From assembly GCF_000204055.1 (NCBI RefSeq), contig NW_006768781.1, positions 639,940 to 703,939 on the forward strand: 64,000 nucleotides of DNA. The letters run 5' to 3'. Position 1 is the first letter of the stretch, and each line of letters starts with the position of its first letter. Under the pieces are notes generated by a model. It did not search any database, was not told the origin of the DNA, and was given only the letters and a program-made list of their open reading frames with translations. The DNA comes from Melampsora larici-populina 98AG31 (taxonomy: Eukaryota > Basidiomycota > Pucciniomycetes > Pucciniales > Melampsoraceae). Positions 21,417 through 32,759 of this stretch are shown piece after piece. Position numbers and translations under genes: made by a program.

Positions 21417-24400
21417 ATGACGACACGACGACAGGCTCCACCCCCCAACCCAAAAGCACCGCCAGTACCATTGCCAGACCCGGAAGCCATCATCCGCGAG
21501 AACCGACGATTGGCACGCAGCTCTAGACCAGACCCAGCCATTGCCAGACTAGCCGCGTCGCAACTTCTTCAGACATCTTCTCGAGCCAGAACCGATCAGC
21601 CACCGCCTGCTACACCAAATCGTACCCATATCAAGCCTTCTACGCTACCACAGCTGCCTGAGTCCCGAGAAGAATCACCACTTTCTTCTGTACCTTCGTC
21701 GCCTACTCCTTATCAACAACACCCCAAACCCTTCCCAACGATGAGCGCACCACCTGACAAGCCAGATAATCCAGATACGGATCTGATGAAAGCCATAATC
21801 GAATCCCAGCTCGCCAGTAATCGTCGAATGGAAAAATTCGAAGATCTAATGATGAAGCTCATGACACCCAAAGAATCGACTCCTGGGACGTCTACCCCGG
21901 AAGAATCCAAACCGTCAGCTGGATTAGATTTAACGAAGTTCCGAACATCTGACGGACCGGTTTATAAAGGACCGTACCGTGACGCGGAGCCTTTTCTTCT
22001 ATGGTACTCGTCGTTGAAGACGTTCTTCCGAACTAAAGGTGTGACGTTGGATACAGACCGAATCACACTAGTTGGATGCTTCTTGGAGGAACCGAACGCA
22101 CATGCCTTCTACGAAGGAGGATTCGATCGTTTCATCAAGGGAACCTGGAAGGACTTTCTCGTTCAACTTTTTGACTCCTGCTTACCTAGCGATTGGAATA
22201 GTCGCCTGTTTGAGAAAGCTCAGCACTTGAAGATGTCACCGTACGAAGACTTCATCACTTACAGTACCAGAGCTCGAGGCATTCAAGTCTTGATCAACTT
22301 CCACACCGTCGTGATAAATGATCATCAACTGGCAACCTTTGTGGAGTACGGTATGATAGAAGAGCTGAAGACGGCGGTCAAGCTATGGGGATTTACGAAA
22401 TCAATCAAAGATTTTGCTTATCATACCTTCGAAAATCAATGTGAAACACTTTATGCGTCATTGGTAGCCTCCCACGCCATCACCAAGAAGATCAGAGCCA
22501 ATCCGACCACGTCGTACAACCACAACGCGTCGTATAGTCGCCCTCGAGCCGCTCCGACCAACACGACAGGCCGGCTAACCGATGAGGAGTTTACATGGAA
22601 AATTCACTTGTACTTAGATGTTCTGGGTAAATGCCACTTTTGTAAAGGCTATTGTGGCAGCGAATACCGAGGGTGCAAAGGCCCCTATGTCAGAGAGAAG
22701 GTCATCTTCCCTCCCGGGTATGTAGCTCCTCCCAAACCGGCGAATTACATTCCACCGAAAGCTAGATCGTCGCCTCCAGGAACTCATAATCAAGCCGGCC
22801 GTACCAATCAACAACCAGCTAGACGACCAGCGCCATCTTATGCGAAAGTAGCAGCGGCCGGAGAGTTCCCGGACCTTGACGAGGCTTCAGTAGCTGCATT
22901 ACAAGCGCTAGACGAAGAGCTCGACCTAGCGGAAGCTGAAGGGTGCGTCCCCCCCCCAAAGTCCCCTCGCGTTATACTTGAATTCACCTGTAACGGCAAG
23001 ACGTTACGAGCCCTCGCTGATCCAGGGGCCGAGGTCAATCACCTAACAGATCGGGCGGCAGAAGAACTTCACCTTAAACGGCGAAAGCTCGTGAAGCCAA
23101 CGCACCTCAGCTTAGCGGTCGCTACCGAATCTTCCCCACCTCCTTTGACTCACTTCACCACAATTGATCTGACCGAATCCACGTCTGGAAGACAATTCAG
23201 CCGAACATACTGTAAGCTAGGAGATGTGGGAGGAGGATTTGATATGATTTTAGGGACTCCATTTTTCAATTTATTTCAATTCTCTGTTTCTATCAATCAG
23301 CGTGCTATTACTTGTGAGCGTACAGGATTCAAAATTTATGATTATCGAGTGTTGGAGGAATTGAAAGAAAAACACACCAAGTTATTGATCCCACGCATAA
23401 CCAAGCCTATGAGAGAGTGTCGTGAGCCCTGGGAGAGAGAAGTGCGAGCACAAGGGGACCTATCAATAATGAGTGTGAATGAGCATAGCGAGACAAAGTT
23501 GCTTGAAGAGTTCAAAGATCTTTTTCCGATTGACATACCGGCGGTATCAGATGAAGCAGAAGATGAGGGACTGTTTGTAGACGGTTCATTTCCTGAGAAG
23601 ATGCAGAATGAAAGCTCAAAGATTCGTCATAAAATCATCTTGAAGGATCCAGAGGCAACCATCACTGTAAACATCATTCAACTTCCCCAATTTGGAAGAG
23701 GAAAATGATTAATAGCACAGTTTTTCATAAAAGAATCTAATACTGCACACCTGAGCCATTTCACCCACACTACATATGCGCAGCAAGCTGAGTCAATAGT
23801 TGTCTATCATGTACATACAGGTCTGCTCAGTTTTTTGCCCATCAGAATAAATAAATCACATGTTATACCACATGTAACTTTTTCGACTTTGGAATTTTTT
23901 TCCCAAAAATTTACTACATATCATTCTGTAGCTGCTCAAGCAATATTGTTGAAGCTATGTCTTAGTAACAGAAAGTGTGTTACATGCAGTTGAGTTGATG
24001 AGATCACACCAAAACATTGAGTCAGTGTATGTAGTCAATCTTTTGGAAGCTTTTTTCAATCTGAAAGAAGTTACAGCATGTATTACATATGAAGAACTTA
24101 TCCTGATGAGCAGATAACTGAGCAGAACTGTATGTACATGATAACCACATATTCACTGAGCCTGCTACACATATGTAGTGTGGGTGTTATGGTTCAGGTG
24201 TGGAGTGATAGACCATTTTATGACAAATCATACTCCCAATCATTTTTTCCTGCCCACTTGGGGAACCCGAATGATGTTTGCAGTGCATCAAAGAGAAACA
24301 GTACAACTACCCACCTAAACATATGAATGCGTGGAAGAAACTCATTGATCAACACGTTGCTGCTGGAAGGATACGCCGCTCAACTAGTCAATACGCCTCA

Positions 24401-26894
24401 CCGAGTTTGATTATCCCAAAGAAGGACCCTACCGAACTTCCAAGATGGGTATGTGATTACCGTGTCTTGAATAGCCTGACCGTGAGGGACCGCGCGCCAT
24501 TGCCAAATGTGGACAGGTTGGTCAGGCTGGTGGCTACAGGGAAGTTTTTTTCCATCATTGACCTCACCAACGCCTTTTTTCAAACTCGAATGAGAGAAGC
24601 TGACATACCTTTGACGGCCGTATACACTCCGTGGGGATTATACAAGTGGTGTGTTATGCCGATGGGACTTACGAACGCTCCAAGCACACACCAGGGACGT
24701 CTAGAGGAGGCATTAGGGGATCTTTTGAATTCAATCTGTGTAGTATATTTAGATGATATTGTGGTTTTTTCAAACTCACCTGAAGAACACGAAGAACACA
24801 CTCGCAAAGTACTTCAAAAATTAAGAGAAGCAAATCTATACTGTAGCAAGAAGAAGACTAAATTGTTTAGAGATGAGATAAAGTTTTTAGGACATTGGAT
24901 ATCAGCAAAAGGGATTAGAGTAGATGGGGAGAAAGTGGAACAGGTACTGAATTGGAAGAAACCTAAATCAGCTAAAGGTATCAAGAAGTTTTTGGGTACC
25001 GTACAATGGATGAAGAAATTCATCTGGGGCTTAGAGAAATACGTGAACAAACTCACGCCGCTCACCAGTACTAAGCTCGATGCATCAAAGTTTGTCTGGG
25101 GACCGGCAGAAGATGAGGCCTTTCAGAACATCAAACGCTTAATGGCAACTTTACCTCACTTGAAAAACATCAACTTCGACTCAGAGGACCCGCTGTGGCT
25201 TTTTACGGACGCAAGTCGGGCAGGACTAGGAGCTGCATTGTTCCAGGGCAAGGAATGGAAACTGGCCTCGCCAATAGCATACGAATCACGACAAATGACG
25301 CCAGCGGAAAGGAATTACCCAGTCCACGAGCAGGAATTGCTAGCGGTGATGCACGCTTTGCAGAAATGGCGCATGATGCTGTTAGGTATGAAGGTCAATG
25401 TTATGAGCGACCATCATTCCTTAACCTACCTGCTCAAACAACTCAACCTTAGTCGACGACAAGCCAGGTGGATTGAAACATTAGCGGATTTTGATGTAGA
25501 TTTCAAGTATGTGAGAGGTGAAGATAACGGTGTAGCGGACGCGTTATCACGAAAAGGATGTGATGAGGATGAAGTGGAAATAGATGGAATCGAGTGCATT
25601 GCAGCGCTAGTAGAAGCTGGTCCAACCCTCTCGCCTCAACTGAGAAAGCGAATTTGTGAAGGGTATGAGAGGGACTCTTTCTATAGCGCGGTTCTCTCAG
25701 CTTTACCTCTTCGTGACGATTGCTCGGTTCAAGAAGGCCTTCTTTTCATCGAAAACCGTTTATACATACCCTGTATTGATAATTTACGCATGGAACTAGT
25801 AGACGAAACTCACTCGAGGCTAGGCCACTTAGGATACCTCAAGACTATAACGGATTTACGTCGAGAATTCTTTTGGCCACGGATGGCGAAGGACGTAAAT
25901 GAATTCGTGAGATCTTGTGATGTCTGCCAGAAGACAAAGAGTCCGACGCAAGCACCGTTAGGAAAAATGCTGACTCCAAGTATTCCCAACAAACCTCTCG
26001 AGTGTCTTGCAATCGATTTTGTAGGACCGTTGCCAAAAGTAAATAATTATGACATGATACTGACGGTGACTTGCAGGCTCACGGGCTTCACTAAACTCAT
26101 CCCATGTGGCCAAACTGACACAGCTGAAAAGACCGCTACTCGATTCTTCTCAAACTGGACCAGCCTGTTTGGACCCCCTACCACGATCATCAGCGACCGC
26201 GATAAAACCTGGACGTCGAACTTTTGGAAAACCTTGATGCGACGCAGTGGGATCAGTTTTCACATGTCAACCGCATTTCACCCACAAGCGGACGGTCGGA
26301 GCGAGCGTACCAATCGCACTGTAGGACAGGTTTTGAGGTCATTCACGTCCAAAAGACAAGGAAAGTGGTTGGAGTCACTGGCGGCGGTAGAGTACGCCAT
26401 CAATGGGGCTGTTAATGTGGCAATCGGGAAATCGCCGTTCAAGCTCATGTTCGGACGCGAACAGTGGTTAATCGCAACAGGTGTAGCCGAGGAAACGGAC
26501 CCGGCAGCTCTGACACGTTGGTTCAAGACGAGACAGGACGCCTGGGCAAATGCTCGAGACGCCCTATGGACTAGTCGCGTTCAGCAGGCGATACAACATA
26601 ACAAACACTGTAGGACCACTGAGCCATTAGAACCAAATTCGTGGGCGTTACTGGACTCAGGTGACTGGAGAGGTCGTCATCAAGGAGGAGAAATTTGAAG
26701 GCCCTTACCGAGTCATCAAGTCTTCAAACCACGGTCAAAATGTCGAATTAGAACTCCCGTTGGGAGACAGGCGTCACAATGTATTTCATGTTTCAAAGGT
26801 GAAACCGTACGTCGAGAGAGCTATGGGAGGGGTGAATACGTCGGATTCAAGAGGTCAGGAAGTAAGTTCCTCTCCTCTGTATGCACCGCCGTAG
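21417..26894 (+). pseudogene. Copy D gag-pol polyprotein, interrupted
   Basis: ATG at 21417 (MTTRRQAPPPNP) begins a Pro-rich N-terminus, followed by a Ty3-type capsid region (EPFLLWYSSLKTFFRTKG) and a Cys cluster (CHFCKGYCGSEYRGC). The protease-like segment reads LADPGAEVNHLT: the usual D-S/T-G is DPG here. RT (VYLDDIVVFSNS), RNase H (LWLFTDASRAGLGAAL), HHCC zinc finger (HSRLGHLGY...CDVCQ) and integrase (ISDRDKTWTSNF, HPQADGRSERTN) follow. The frame is continuous across the MITE if 23663-24288 is left out. A one-base frameshift near 26690 separates the last 70 residues (FEGPYRVIKSSNHGQNVE) up to the stop at 26894. Confidence 0.9.
23663..24285. mobile_element. CACTA-like MITE (623 bp) in copy D pol
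   Basis: Ends read CACTGTAAACATC and its near-complement GATGTTTGCAGTG. Inverted arms of more than 200 bp align with few gaps. A 3-bp duplication CAT flanks it (23660-23662, 24286-24288). The insertion is between protease and RT, and the host frame is preserved across it. CACTG termini and a 3-bp duplication fit a CMC/CACTA-type non-autonomous element. Confidence 0.85.
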
Positions 26895-27237
26895 TATACT
26901 ACGTAAAAATCCGTCAAAACAACACCTCGGCCACGCTGTGAGCACAACCTTTTCGGTATTCTTTTTCTAGGTCACCGAGGCAAATGGACAGCGGAGAAGC
27001 ATATTCAATTTTATTCACCCTATCAAGCTCAACTACAAGTCAAACCTTCAGTTATTTAATTCCTTTCTTATTTTTTCTTTTCTAATTTTTTCTTTTTTAA
27101 TTTCTGTTTAATTTTTTTTCTCTTGAGTATGCTTAATTTTTCTCCTTTCTCTTTCTTTCTTCTTTTATTTTCAAGTCTCAAGCCTTGTGGGGAGGCTCCG
27201 TACAAGGCATGCTCTATTCTTTTATAGGAGGGGAGAC

Positions 27238-27629
27238 TGTAAGACCTACGGTCATTACACATCACCCAATACAAATACTTAATACTTAACACTTAAGCTT
27301 AAGCCTTGTTTTCATTTACTTATAAAGTTGTTCACGCGTCCCTCTGATTTCTGGTTCCTTAGAGATATCGGGACTAATCTCTTGCCCTTTATCATTCGGA
27401 ACCAGGTAGGACTTCTTTCTCTATATTTCTCTACATTTCTCTTTTATCATTTAGTATAGCCTTCCTTAGAGATATCGGGACTAATCTCTTGCCCTTTATC
27501 ATTCGGAACCAGTGCTTTCATTGATATTGCAATTCACAGATTAGATCTCTTGGGTTCTAGAAAACCCTTTGCCGTGTTCTCACGGTGTCCCGTTCGTAGT
27601 ATCGAGTGAAGGTTCCTTCGAACCTTACA
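27238..27629 (+). repeat. 3' LTR of copy D (392 bp)
   Basis: Matches the 5' LTR except for two transitions (AGAG for AGGG in the second 51-bp repeat, and TTCATTG for TTCGTTG). Directly preceded by the purine tract. Confidence 0.9.
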
Positions 27630-27659
27630 ATGTTCTGCTACGTTTTCGACAGATACCTC

Positions 27660-28756
27660 GGTAGGGGCATTCCAGGGTCCTCACTAAAGGTTTACACTCA
27701 ACCACAATTCAGGATGAGCCCCGAGACCCGCCAAATTGGGAATCCCCGCGGTCCGTCCCGGCGGGTCGGGGGGTCGTTCTGGCCTCTGGATGGTCCCAGA
27801 CCCTCGGGGCTGCTCGGTCCGGGGGGTCGTTCTGAGGAACACAAAAAAGCAATTCTCCTTGGGGAACCCGAGGAAAATGGCCTGCCAGGAAGATTGAGAA
27901 ATGTGCAATTTGAACAGCAGGATTGTGTGTAAAAGTAAATACAAAATGAGAAAGATGTACAAAAACAGGAAGAACAAGCTAAGTACTCAAAATTTTACAA
28001 TCCTTCTTGATTCTCGAATCGCGAGTGGTCAATTTCACATATGGATCTTCTCATAAGTAATCCACTCAATTTCATAAGTCATCTCGTTCTTGCTTGCTTC
28101 TACCCAAGAATCCAATCCCTGCGTGAAATGTGCCAATCTTGATAAGTCCCATTCCATGACAAAGACCAACGGACAGGGGAAATTGAAGTCTTGGAAAGGT
28201 GACGGCACGCTCAGCAGGATCTGCCGGGAATTGTTGGGGACTCGGGGTTTCCCGGTAAATCCCCGTAGCCCGGCAATTCCCGTTGGGGGTCAGGGTCCGG
28301 GAGTCGTTCTGGATCTCAGCGAAAAAAAAACCTTGGGGAATGGCGGGGTCGGTTGCCGTTCTGACTTTTGAAAAAAAGTTGGTAGGCCGGGCAGGTCAAT
28401 CCCCGGCATTTGGGGGTCGGGGCTCATCCTGAACCACAATCAACATAATCAACGACTTTCTCTCAAACAGATTGACTAGACTAGCTTTCAACGGATACAA
28501 GTCAACCCCTTTCAATTTAACGCACGGCCTCCCTCAAGGTTCACCGCTATCTCCCCTCCTGTACCTCATCTATAACTCATCACTCCTTGACATAGCTAAC
28601 TTGATGGAGTGGGCAGAGGCTTTGGGCTTTGTTGACGATGTCATACTCCTTGCAACAGCCTCTGATCCACACCAGCTACAGTCAAAAATGAAAACGCTTC
28701 ACCTGTGGCACCTGTATGAAGAGACTTACAAGTCAGTCATACAGTGTACTTTATGA
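27660..28756 (+). pseudogene. LINE reverse transcriptase fragment, split by a MITE
   Basis: Downstream of the MITE a frame encodes INDFLSNRLTRLAFNG, then the LINE RT block THGLPQGSPLSPLLYLIYN and the catalytic FVDD (ALGFVDDVILLATA). These are motifs of non-LTR reverse transcriptases (Tad1/I-type lineages in fungi). Upstream of the MITE, LTKGLHSTTIN appears to continue the same protein. The 5' and 3' parts of the element are missing. It forms the right neighbour of copy D. Confidence 0.75.
27709..28432. mobile_element. hAT-like MITE (724 bp) in the LINE
   Basis: TIRs start TCAGGATGAGCCCCGA at both ends and extend imperfectly for well over 50 bp. An 8-bp duplication ACCACAAT lies at 27701-27708 and 28433-28440. 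An 8-bp duplication is diagnostic of hAT among the common superfamilies. The element is GC-rich (CCCGG, GGGTC repeats) unlike its surroundings. Open frames inside are Pro/Gly-rich artefacts. Confidence 0.8.
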
Positions 28757-28943
28757 CCAACTGAGAAGCCGGACTTTGGCCTACAGAACACTCCAAAGTT
28801 CTGGAGCACACGTTTTCATTGTGATAAGTCATGAAGATCATAAGTTTTCCACTCTTTTTCAGCATATTGTTGCAATCCAGGAAGTGCTGATCATATGCGC
28901 ACAAACTTTGACATTGACCTCCAAGTCCAAAAATAAGACACCC

Positions 28944-29065
28944 CCAGAGCGCTCTGAGCTGACCTTCAGAGCGCTCTGAGACCCTCCAGAGCGCCCAGAG
29001 CTCACCTTTAGCGTGCTCCAAGTTCACCCTCAGAGCACTCTCAGTTCACCTTCCATGCACTGCTC
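28944..29065. repeat. Degenerate minisatellite, about 22-bp unit
   Basis: Five to six degraded copies of a unit like CAGAGCGCTCTGAGCTCACC, each containing the palindrome AGAGCGCTCT or a derivative. Related scraps continue to about 29110. Confidence 0.7.
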
Positions 29066-29880
29066 ACCCATCTTGCCCTGATTCCCCCTCAGGGCGCTCT
29101 CATGAGTCTCTGCCCAATGCATTATGGGACTTGAGTCGGGCTTTCAAATCTTTTGCAGATTTGGAAGTGCTCTCACTCAAGTCTGTACCTGCTGCTCAAA
29201 TCGGTACCAGTCCAAATTGGGATTGACTTTGGATCCTCCTTGTTCTATTTCAAAGCTGCTTGAGGTCTCTGAATTTATCTCAAGAACAATTTTTACAGAT
29301 GAAATAAGGTGTTCCAAAGCCAAAGCAACAATGAACTTCTATCCAATTCACAAGTTTCCAGTCATTGATTTGGTTAATAGGTCTTGACGCTTAATCCTAG
29401 AAGATTATTTGAAACCAGGTATCGATCAAACTAACAGTCAACAGTCATGACTGTATTGTTAGTTGTCTTGTCATACGCATACCCTTACTATGTCAAATAC
29501 ACCAAATCTAGGTGTTCAAACATTTGAATGGGTGGAAGGCTGTGGAAGGCTGTCTTTGATCAATGTAGACTTTGATGAATGATGAATCATTGATCTCATT
29601 GATTCGAAACCAATTGAATGAATCATGATTTCAATCATCATTAACCAAGGTTGAAACAAGTTTCAATAATGATTCAATATGATTGAATCAATAAGGTTGA
29701 TTGGAACTATCAAGGACGAAGTTTAGTTAATTTCTCATGAACTGAGAATCATACTACGGTTTAGTGTAATTACATTGTTATTGATTGAATTATGATAGGA
29801 TTGAATCAATGAGGTTGGTTCAAATATGATTGGCAAAGGATGAAGTTTGGTAGAGTTTGGTTGGTTCCTTGAGTTAGGAA
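29066..29880. other. Intergenic, low-complexity GATTGAATCA sequence
   Basis: No gene seen. From about 29570 to 29820 the sequence is built from variants of TTGATTGAATCAATGA, giving local inverted repeats. It leads into the dispersed repeat that starts near 29881. Confidence 0.45.
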
Positions 29881-30540
29881 TCCATTCTCAAGAGAGGCTC
29901 TTATATTTTTCTCAGTAAGGTATCCTCCCCTTGCTTAGTTTTGTTACTAAGTGAGGAGAGGATCAGATATGGGCGGTAGGTTCCAGGGAAGCTTCTCCTT
30001 CCTCTGGAACCTGATGCATGGATATGTTACTTGAAGCTAAGGGGAGAGTTCATCTCTCTAAGGTTGAACTCTCTACCAATAGCGTCTCGTTTCTCCTTGA
30101 CACGTCACACGATGTTTTCTGTGAGGGAGTAATTGGGAGAGTTGTTTGTTTAGACTCTCTGAAGTGTTGTGGGGTGGGAGGGTGGATGAAAAATATAAGG
30201 AGCAATGATAGGGTTCTTACACTCTTTAAACGTTGATGTAACAGTAAGGAAATAATTGATAGGGAAAATTGAGAAATAACGGCGGACGAGGGGACAAACC
30301 AATAAGGAGAGCCTTAGGTCAAATACCTCTTTGACTACTGTTGCGTTTGTATCTGGAATGACTTGTTTCATCTAATCCGTAGTTCCTCGGGGAACCTAGC
30401 TCTCTATTGGTGAGTCCGCTATTCCTTTAATTGTTCTCTTTTTGATTTCTAACTAAAGAGCGCGCATTCCCTTCATGGACCAGTCTCACAACTCGTGCCT
30501 TTTGTAAGAGGCAATCACACAACAGTTTAGTTTGAGTAAT
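29881..30540. repeat. Dispersed repeat, LTR-like, copy 1
   Basis: Aligns over its length with 38281-39060: shared anchors CCATTCTCAA, CCCTTGCTTAGT followed by TACTAAGTGA, GGTAGGTT, GGGAGGGT, GGGGACAAACCAA / GGGGAGACAAACCAA, TTCATGGAC and GTGCCTTTTG.AAGAGGCAA. Size and the AAGAGGCAA..CA end resemble a solo LTR of a Copia-type element, but I cannot prove TG..CA borders or a duplication. Confidence 0.5.
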
Positions 30541-30981
30541 ACATAGTGTTTGAATTGACCTAACTTGAGAGTACCAATTTGATAGCCTCGCTTGATATTT
30601 CTAAGATCAAATCAAGGTGCTCCCAATGCTCATTATTTGATGATTTTTCATTGTGTCAAGAGTTTGAGCAAATTTGAACAAAACAGGGAACTTGAAATTT
30701 CATAAAACAGGAGTCCAGAACCGGTCAAATTCTAAAGGAAAACAAAAAAAACAAAACACAACGATCTTGATTTCAAATTCTCAAGGAAAACAATAGAGCA
30801 AAACAAAAAAATCTTGATTTCAAATAAAGGAAGACAATAAAACAAAAGAATCATCATTCAAGTTAAAGGCAAACAATGAATTCAGACAAAACCTGGTAAA
30901 ACCTCCACTTTTTGGCTGAGGAGATGTGAGTTTTGACCAACCGAAGTTTCGCCCTCGGGACAATAACTTTCCAATCTCATA

Positions 30982-31199
30982 CACCACAGGAGGCTTCTGT
31001 GTCTGCAGACCGCCTGCTGTGAAGGCCGTCTGTAGCTGGGCCTCAGGGCGTCCTGAAATGGTCTTAACCCGTCTCAAAATGGTCTGCAAAAACCCCGACC
31101 TTTTTGAGACCGCATTAGACCATTCTGTGACACCCTGTGGTCCAGCTACAGACGGCCTTCGCGGCAGGCGGTCTGCAGACACAGAACCCTCCCGTGGTG
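30982..31199. mobile_element. Foldback MITE with TA target site (218 bp)
   Basis: Arms of about 85 bp pair (CACCACAGGAGGCTTCTGTG against its near complement, including the shared GTCTGCAGACCGCCTG). Flanked by TA at 30980-30981 and 31200-31201. Different sequence from the TA-flanked foldback at 3220-3388. Open frames on both strands across it are by-products of the hairpin. Confidence 0.75.
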
Positions 31200-31201
31200 T
31201 A

Positions 31202-31780
31202 TCACTATTGATTTTCTGTGACGTAATTGCTTTTTTCGGTCTGCAACTGCTCAGTGATTCAAGCTTAACCACTACCAAATCAAATTAACGGTCAGCAATC
31301 CACCTACACCCCTTGGAATGACAACTAATTTACACTTTTTAAAAATCCTTCGTCATCCTTGGACTATCCACAGCCTGTGCTAGGGACATTGATACAAGAA
31401 GTCTGTTTTGAAATCTTCCATTCAATCTTCCATTCATTGATATTTTGTTTTTGATTGACTTAAAATAGACTGTGATTGGATGACACCATACTGACATCTA
31501 ACACCACTCCCTTTACCACAGGAATCACATCGAGTAGTTCAGTGATATGGGGGTTTTGCTAAAAAGCATCGGATTGGTCAGTATATTGCACTGTTATCTT
31601 CATAACTCGGTTTAGTCAATTTCTTCAGATGTCTTGATTGAAATCCTTTCCTGATTACTCCTATTTTTTTCCAAATGATAGTACTGCCACTTTCGAAATT
31701 CAATACGGACGAGGCATCTCCATCTTTTAGTCTCACAAGCGACAGGGTCAATCAAAGACTCGTCTCAATCAGAGACACCA
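31202..31780. other. Intergenic, probable 5' region of the next gene
   Basis: No coding sequence recognised. The last 100 bp precede the ATG at 31781 and may hold its promoter or leader; no TATA box is evident. Confidence 0.4.
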
Positions 31781-32680
31781 ATGGTATCAGAACCTCGTGA
31801 ATCCGCAGTGCAAGAAGCTCATTACAATCTGACTACTAAGAGAAATCAGGATAAGAATACTACGGAAGATGCGGACTTCAATTTGCTGAAGAGGATGTTG
31901 GCGTCTAAATTGAATTTAATGTTTGTGGATCTTGATCATCATATCGGAAGTCGGTTCTCGGTCAACACCCTATTCAAGGAAGTTCAGAAAGGCATTCATG
32001 AAATCTTGGTGAGTTGATAGCGACTCCCCTCTTATGCTCTCGATGCATCACCGACCTCGAGAAACCTACTTTCCATCAACTGATGTTGGCCTCATGATCT
32101 CTCAAAACTTCATCCTGAGGATATTCTCTGTCCACAAGCCCAACTAACTCAATCTGCATCGGACGAGCACGCACGATCCCAATCAACTTCATGCTTGAAC
32201 TCGCACGTACTTCAAGGACCCGTGATCAGTCACCATTGTTGAACACATACAAGGACACAGACAGTACCAATTGTGTCATCGGATGTAAAATTCCCGCAAG
32301 CGATATCGAATGATTTCAGACTGTCTCATCCTAGGACTTGGCCGAAATTAAAGGTACAGCGAGCATCAAAAGTTGAGAACGAAAACGAGAACAGACCCAT
32401 GTGTGAATCGGTCGATGTGGTCAAGGCCCAGGGTTGTGAGTTGACTTTCAAGATGGTGGTACCAAACTCTCATCTGTCTTCTGGAAGTCGCTCACCAGCC
32501 CCAAGACATAATCACATTTATTCAAGTGATCGAAGTAAGCTAAGGATCTTTTTTCTGTACCTTCTGTCTTCATTCTGTTCTATCACAGTTAGATCCACTG
32601 TCCACCTTTTCATTTCGATTTTGGATCTTTCTCTCTATCCTTATTTATTGAATCAGGGTGGGTTGTTTGTCCTTCATTGA
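31781..32680 (+). CDS. Hypothetical small gene, tentative exon model
   Basis: ATG at 31781 opens a frame of 76 codons ending at a GTGAGT donor (32009). In-phase continuation is possible through 32120-32221 (DILCPQAQLTQSA) and 32261-32680 (VSSDVKFPQAISNDF), ending in TGA at 32678-32680. A GTAAGC donor at 32535 with a CACAG acceptor at 32588 would remove a further 54 nt without changing frame. The second intron would be only 39 nt, so that junction is doubtful. The product is Ser/Asn/Glu-rich with no recognised domain. The downstream Harbinger element is inserted 20 bp after the stop. Confidence 0.4.
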
Positions 32681-32731
32681 TCAGTTCCGACTTGATTTAG
32701 AGCATCCACTATGGTGGAAGGGTTTTATCGT

Positions 32732-32759
32732 AAATTTCGCGGTCCCGACCGCGAAATTT
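32732..32759. promoter_or_regulatory. Subterminal palindrome of the Harbinger element
   Basis: AAATTTCGCGGT at 32732-32743 and ACCGCGAAATTT at 32748-32759 form a perfect 12-bp inverted repeat around CCCG, about 30 bp inside the TIR. A second palindrome, GTGATTTATC-GTA-GATAAATCAC, lies near 32819-32841, and GATAAATCAC recurs near the right end (about 35533-35542). These are candidate binding sites for the Myb-like partner. Confidence 0.5.

Larger units (their letters stand above)
20832..27629 (+). mobile_element. Ty3/Gypsy retrotransposon copy D (6,798 bp)
   Basis: Two 392-bp LTRs (20832-21223, 27238-27629), both TGTAAG...CTTACA, differ at two positions, both G/A transitions. One long gag-pol frame lies between, with a purine tract (AGGAGGGGAGAC) directly before the 3' LTR. 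It belongs to a different Ty3 lineage from A, B and C: no chromodomain, different gag, single fused ORF. The flanking 5-mers TACAT and ATGTT do not match, and the left neighbour (copy C) does not continue on the right (a LINE fragment), so it was probably joined by recombination or deletion after insertion. A CACTA-like MITE (23663-24285) interrupts pol. Confidence 0.9.

Noticed and set aside
20827..27634. A 5-bp target duplication for copy D
   Set aside because: TACAT and ATGTT do not match directly; shifting the borders by a base or two does not help.
27606..27932. 108-codon Gly/Pro/Arg-rich frame
   Set aside because: It crosses the copy D LTR, LINE fragment and GC-rich hAT-like TIR; an artefact of composition.
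30820..31288. 152- and 120-codon frames on opposite strands
   Set aside because: Both are by-products of the foldback MITE at 30982-31199.
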